A stretch of DNA of 64,000 nt from NCBI GenBank assembly GCA_963730735.1, contig CAVSSX010000012.1:549733-613732 (forward strand), written 5' to 3'. Below the pieces are notes generated by a model. The model was given only the letters and a program-made list of their open reading frames with translations, made no database searches and was not told the DNA's origin. Shown here in pieces: positions 61,625 to 64,000 of the stretch. Position numbers and translations under genes: made by a program. Every line of letters starts with the position of its first letter. Within the stretch, counting starts at the first letter, position 1. The stretch comes from CAVSSX01 sp963730735 (GTDB lineage Bacteria; Actinomycetota; Acidimicrobiia; Acidimicrobiales; RAAP-2).

Positions 61625-61831
61625 GTGGAACTCCTCGCGGCCAACGCGGTGGTCGGAACGATCGGCTACCTGCTGTTCGTCCTGTCGCTGCTCTGGCTCA
61701 AGGTCATACTCTCCGCCTGGTCGATCAAGCGGTTCCCGGAGCAGTCCTTCGTGAACTTCTGGGTTTCGCTCGCCCAGGAGCGCAAGCAGCGGCAGGCGTT
61801 CCTCGATCGAAATCTGCCCACGATCGAATAG
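61625..61831 (+). CDS. Small membrane protein, possibly interrupted by an in-frame TAG
   Basis: The 68-residue frame (GTG start) has one clear hydrophobic segment (VVGTIGYLLFVLSLLWLKVI, about 9-28) and a basic/aromatic C-terminal part (RKQRQAFLDRN). Family not recognised. After the TAG at 61829-61831 the same frame continues WIKTLPWAVLSLALSIILVV, a second membrane helix, to a second TAG at 61904-61906. This could be a two-helix protein split by a nonsense change, or the extension may be chance. Confidence 0.45.
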   Translation: MELLAANAVVGTIGYLLFVLSLLWLKVILSAWSIKRFPEQSFVNFWVSLAQERKQRQAFLDRNLPTIE

Positions 61832-62033
61832 TGGATCAAGACGCTGCCCTGGGCCGTTCTGTCGCTGGCCCTCAGCATCATCCTGGTCGTGCTCGGCTTC
61901 CCGTAGTCGTACCGTGACGACTGCGGCGGAGCCGCCGTCGGTGGCCAGCGACCACCTGGTGCAACACCGGGTTCTGGACAGGAACTGGGGTTAGGCACCT
62001 ACCCTCGGCTCACCCCTAGACGAAGGCTTCCCG

Positions 62034-62279
62034 GTGGCTCAGCGCTCTGCCCACAACTCCTCTGAACTGCCCGCCACCGAGGACCACCTCCTCGGTTCGC
62101 CCCGCACGAGGGTCAGGACGGAGGACCCCCTCCTGTGGGGCTCAACTGCGTCGTGTACCTGCGGAGCAAAGCTCGAAGGCACCAGCCCGGCGGGTCCCAT
62201 TCCGGCTCGCGAACGACTGGTCAGGGTCTTCGTCGACCATGTCGTGGCGGCGGGCGCGAACGAGCCTCCGACCGGCTAG
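62034..62279 (+). CDS. Hypothetical small protein
   Basis: An 81-residue frame starting with GTG, family not recognised. It contains one CxC pair (STASCTCGAKLEG) and a helical end (ARERLVRVFVDHVVAAGA). The main support is a perfect 15-bp hairpin starting inside the end of the frame, with the stop codon in its loop. No strong ribosome binding site is present. May be spurious. Confidence 0.35.
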   Translation: MAQRSAHNSSELPATEDHLLGSPRTRVRTEDPLLWGSTASCTCGAKLEGTSPAGPIPARERLVRVFVDHVVAAGANEPPTG

Positions 62280-62293
62280 TCGGAGGCTCGTTC
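62258..62293. terminator. 15-bp perfect hairpin terminator
   Basis: GAACGAGCCTCCGAC (62258-62272) pairs with 62279-62293 around a 6-nt loop CGGCTA. It lies between the small plus-strand frame and the convergent DJ-1/PfpI gene, and can act in both directions. Confidence 0.75.
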
Positions 62294-62352
62294 CGTACGC
62301 CGGACCGACGCATTCGGTCGTGACGCCTCGCTCGCAGGGGCGTCCGCCGTCG

Positions 62353-63078
62353 TTACGCCTTCGGAGCCGCGTGCTCGTTCAGGTACGCCACGACCGCTTC
62401 GGCCGCCGGCTGTGCCGACGCAGGGTTCTGCCCGGTGATGAGATTGCCGTCCACGACGACCTGGGGACCGAAGGCGGGACCACCGTCGAAGTCGGCACCG
62501 TTCTGGCGCAAACGGGTCTCGAGCAACCAGGGCGCCTTGTCCCCGAAGCCGAAGGCGGTCTCCTCCTCGTCGGTGAAACCGGTGACCTTCTTTCCGGCGA
62601 AGGTCCAGGACCCGTCGGACTCCCGGGCCGGCAGGAGCGCACCGACGCCGTGGCACACGGCGGCCGCGACCTTCTGCTTGTCCGGGTAGACGGCCGAGAA
62701 GATCGCTCCGATCACCGGATTGTCGGCCAGGTCCTCCATCGGCCCGTGGCCACCGGCGACGAAGACGACGTCGTAGTCAGCGGGATCGACGTCCTCGAGG
62801 CGGGCGGGCTTCGTGAAGGCGTCCCCGAGGCCGGCGAGGTAGGCCCGCTGGCCGTCGACCACGGACTGGTCGTTGCCGTTGAGGTCCAGCCGGAGGCTGA
62901 CTTCGTCGAGGGTCGGGGTCACCCCGCCGGGCGTGGCGATCGTGATGTCGTAGCCCGCTGCGGTGAAGACCTGGTGGGGGTGGATGAACTCGCCGGCCCA
63001 GAAGCCGGTCGGGTGCTCGGTGCCATCTTTCAAGGTCCAGTGGTCGGCGCCGGAGACGACGAGCAGCACGTTGGTCAT
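62353..63078 (-). CDS. DJ-1/PfpI family protein (Hsp31-type, possible glyoxalase III or deglycase)
   Basis: The 241-residue protein starts MTNVLLVVSGADHW and has the acidic residue block GFWAGEFIHPH, ITIATPGGVTPTLDE, DVVFVAGGHGPMEDLA and the nucleophile elbow VAAAVCHGVGALL with the catalytic Cys. The gap between GEFIHPH and the Cys fits the larger Hsp31/YhbO class. It may detoxify methylglyoxal or repair glycated molecules. The ATG has AAAGGAAAG upstream. It faces the TetR gene across a short operator region, so induction by reactive aldehydes or electrophiles is likely. Confidence 0.88.
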   Translation of the reverse strand: MTNVLLVVSGADHWTLKDGTEHPTGFWAGEFIHPHQVFTAAGYDITIATPGGVTPTLDEVSLRLDLNGNDQSVVDGQRAYLAGLGDAFTKPARLEDVDPADYDVVFVAGGHGPMEDLADNPVIGAIFSAVYPDKQKVAAAVCHGVGALLPARESDGSWTFAGKKVTGFTDEEETAFGFGDKAPWLLETRLRQNGADFDGGPAFGPQVVVDGNLITGQNPASAQPAAEAVVAYLNEHAAPKA

Positions 63079-63113
63079 GGTGGCTTTCCTTTCAGAACGG
63101 CCCCGAGGGCCTC

Positions 63114-63170
63114 TTAGATGATGTTCATAATCTATACTGCGACATAGAATAGATCAAGGCCGTCATCTAA
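63114..63170. promoter_or_regulatory. Nested inverted repeats, likely TetR operator
   Basis: An outer pair TTAGATGA (63114-63121) and TCATCTAA (63163-63170) encloses an inner pair TCTAT (63131-63135) and ATAGA (63144-63148). The patch is AT-rich in an otherwise GC-rich window and sits between the divergent DJ-1/PfpI and TetR genes, the usual place for an autoregulated TetR operator. Confidence 0.65.
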
Positions 63171-63194
63171 AAATCTTCGGGAAGGGGCCGGGCG

Positions 63195-63767
63195 ATGGGA
63201 CGATCTTCCAAGGAGCAGGCCGAACGGCATCGCGATCAGGTGATCGAGGCCGCCTCCGAACTGTTCCGTGAGCGTGGGGTCGACGGGGTCAGCGTGCCCG
63301 AGCTGATGGCGGCCGCCGGGATGACCCAAGGCGGCTTCTACCGGCACTTCAGCTCCAAGGAACAGCTGGCCCAGATCGCCTGTGCTCGCGCCTTTGCCGA
63401 ACAGATCGAGGGGCTCCGCGAGTTCAGGCGCAGCGCCGAGGACCCCGAGGCGGCGTTCATCGACTTCTACCTGTCCGACACCCACCGCTCCGACGTCGCC
63501 CACGGGTGCCCGTTGGCGTCGCTCAGCGGTGACATCGCCCGCACGGACCGTGACAGTCCGGTGCGGGCGTCCTTCGTCGAAGGGGTTCGTGCCTTTGCCG
63601 ATGGCGTCGAGGCGCTCGCCGACGACGGAACACCGGGACATCGCGCCGAGTCGTTGGCCCGCCTCTCGATGCTCATGGGCGGCCTGGCGCTGGCCCGAGC
63701 CACCGAGGGCGACCCGATCAGTGACGAGATCGTCGAGGCGGTGCGGGCCGCCCTGGGCGGCGCTTGA
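63195..63767 (+). CDS. TetR-family transcriptional regulator
   Basis: The 190-residue protein has the N-terminal TetR HTH (RDQVIEAASELFRERGVDGV, VPELMAAAGMTQGGFYRHFS, residues about 14-55), then a helical ligand domain with HGCPLASLSGDIAR. A single Cys in that block is conserved in the AcrR/NemR-like group that senses electrophiles. Its divergent placement next to the DJ-1/PfpI gene suggests that it represses that gene and itself. ATG start at 63195. Confidence 0.9.
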   Translation: MGRSSKEQAERHRDQVIEAASELFRERGVDGVSVPELMAAAGMTQGGFYRHFSSKEQLAQIACARAFAEQIEGLREFRRSAEDPEAAFIDFYLSDTHRSDVAHGCPLASLSGDIARTDRDSPVRASFVEGVRAFADGVEALADDGTPGHRAESLARLSMLMGGLALARATEGDPISDEIVEAVRAALGGA

Positions 63768-64000
63768 CACGCACGAACGTTCACGTCGAACAGGAGTGAG
63801 CACTCGCGGCCAGCGGTGACCCGAGCCTCTACGCAGGTCGAAATCGAACGTTGGGTGCCCACTCCGGTTCGGCTTTCGCCCTGGAGTTGTCGAGCAGGGT
63901 CCGGTGGGGATCTACCTCGTACTCCGGTCCGCCTCGCCAAGGGAACCGCCGAGACGGCAGTCCGCCGTGGCGCCAGCCGAGCCTGCGTCCACATTCCTCA
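63768..64000. other. Right-edge region without recognisable gene
   Basis: 233 bp after the TetR stop. I see no reading frame with protein-like composition, RNA gene or repeat. It may be the start of a feature that continues beyond the window. Confidence 0.4.

Noticed and set aside
63768..64000. A minus-strand frame near the right edge (63467-63994)
   Set aside because: It runs antisense through the TetR gene and has no domain or start signal.

Overview
The window is very GC-rich, densely packed bacterial DNA that reads as a chromosomal segment of an actinomycete. I favour class Acidimicrobiia, without certainty. Supporting signs are the mycothiol glycosyltransferase MshA, an actinobacterial-type HelD, the terminal heme genes hemE-hemH-hemY together, a complete 14-gene nuo operon next to a menaquinone/geranylgeranyl reductase, frequent GTG/TTG starts, 1-8 bp gene overlaps and several leaderless-type promoters (TANNNT 6-7 nt before the start codon).

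Layout. 1-3352 (minus): a partial gene, cytochrome c oxidase subunit III and helD. 3506-8986 (plus): YbjQ, hemE, hemH, hemY, lnt. 8977-13660: a HAD phosphatase, a large multidomain MprF-like membrane protein, and an orphan response regulator. 14021-23254: a surface-protein locus with two nearly identical secreted proteins (one repeat each), an HD-domain enzyme, a DUF916-like membrane protein and a giant secreted protein with eleven repeats of about 125 residues. The three secreted proteins share the same repeat and the same C-terminal domain, which resembles the WxL/DUF916 surface complexes of Firmicutes. 23498-39636 (minus): nuoA-nuoN, with nuoM and nuoN joined in one open frame. 39769-41151 (plus): menaquinone/geranylgeranyl reductase. 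41283-53917 (minus): a long run encoding an HTH regulator, mshA, a YbjN-like protein, proC, SAM hydrolase, rex, hemA, hemC, cobA-hemD, hemB, hemL and a membrane-anchored protein. 54049-59981: sodA, a DksA-like protein, a cysteine-desulfurase-like enzyme, two divergent citrate synthases and a metallophosphoesterase. 60105-64000: tRNA-Lys followed by a less GC-rich, loosely packed stretch with an SPFH protein, small ORFs and a DJ-1/PfpI gene facing its likely TetR regulator.

The genes fit an aerobic, menaquinone-based respiratory lifestyle. Early heme enzymes (41-49 kb) and late heme enzymes (4-7.5 kb) feed the cytochromes, complex I delivers electrons to menaquinone, Rex senses NADH/NAD+ and lies just upstream of hemA, and SodA and mycothiol handle oxidative stress.

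Reading frames are broken at eleven places in conserved genes (mprF-like, nuoD, nuoE, nuoG, mshA, ybjN, metallophosphoesterase). Ten of the eleven look like one extra base. This is most simply explained by residual insertion errors in the assembly, so these genes are probably intact in the organism.
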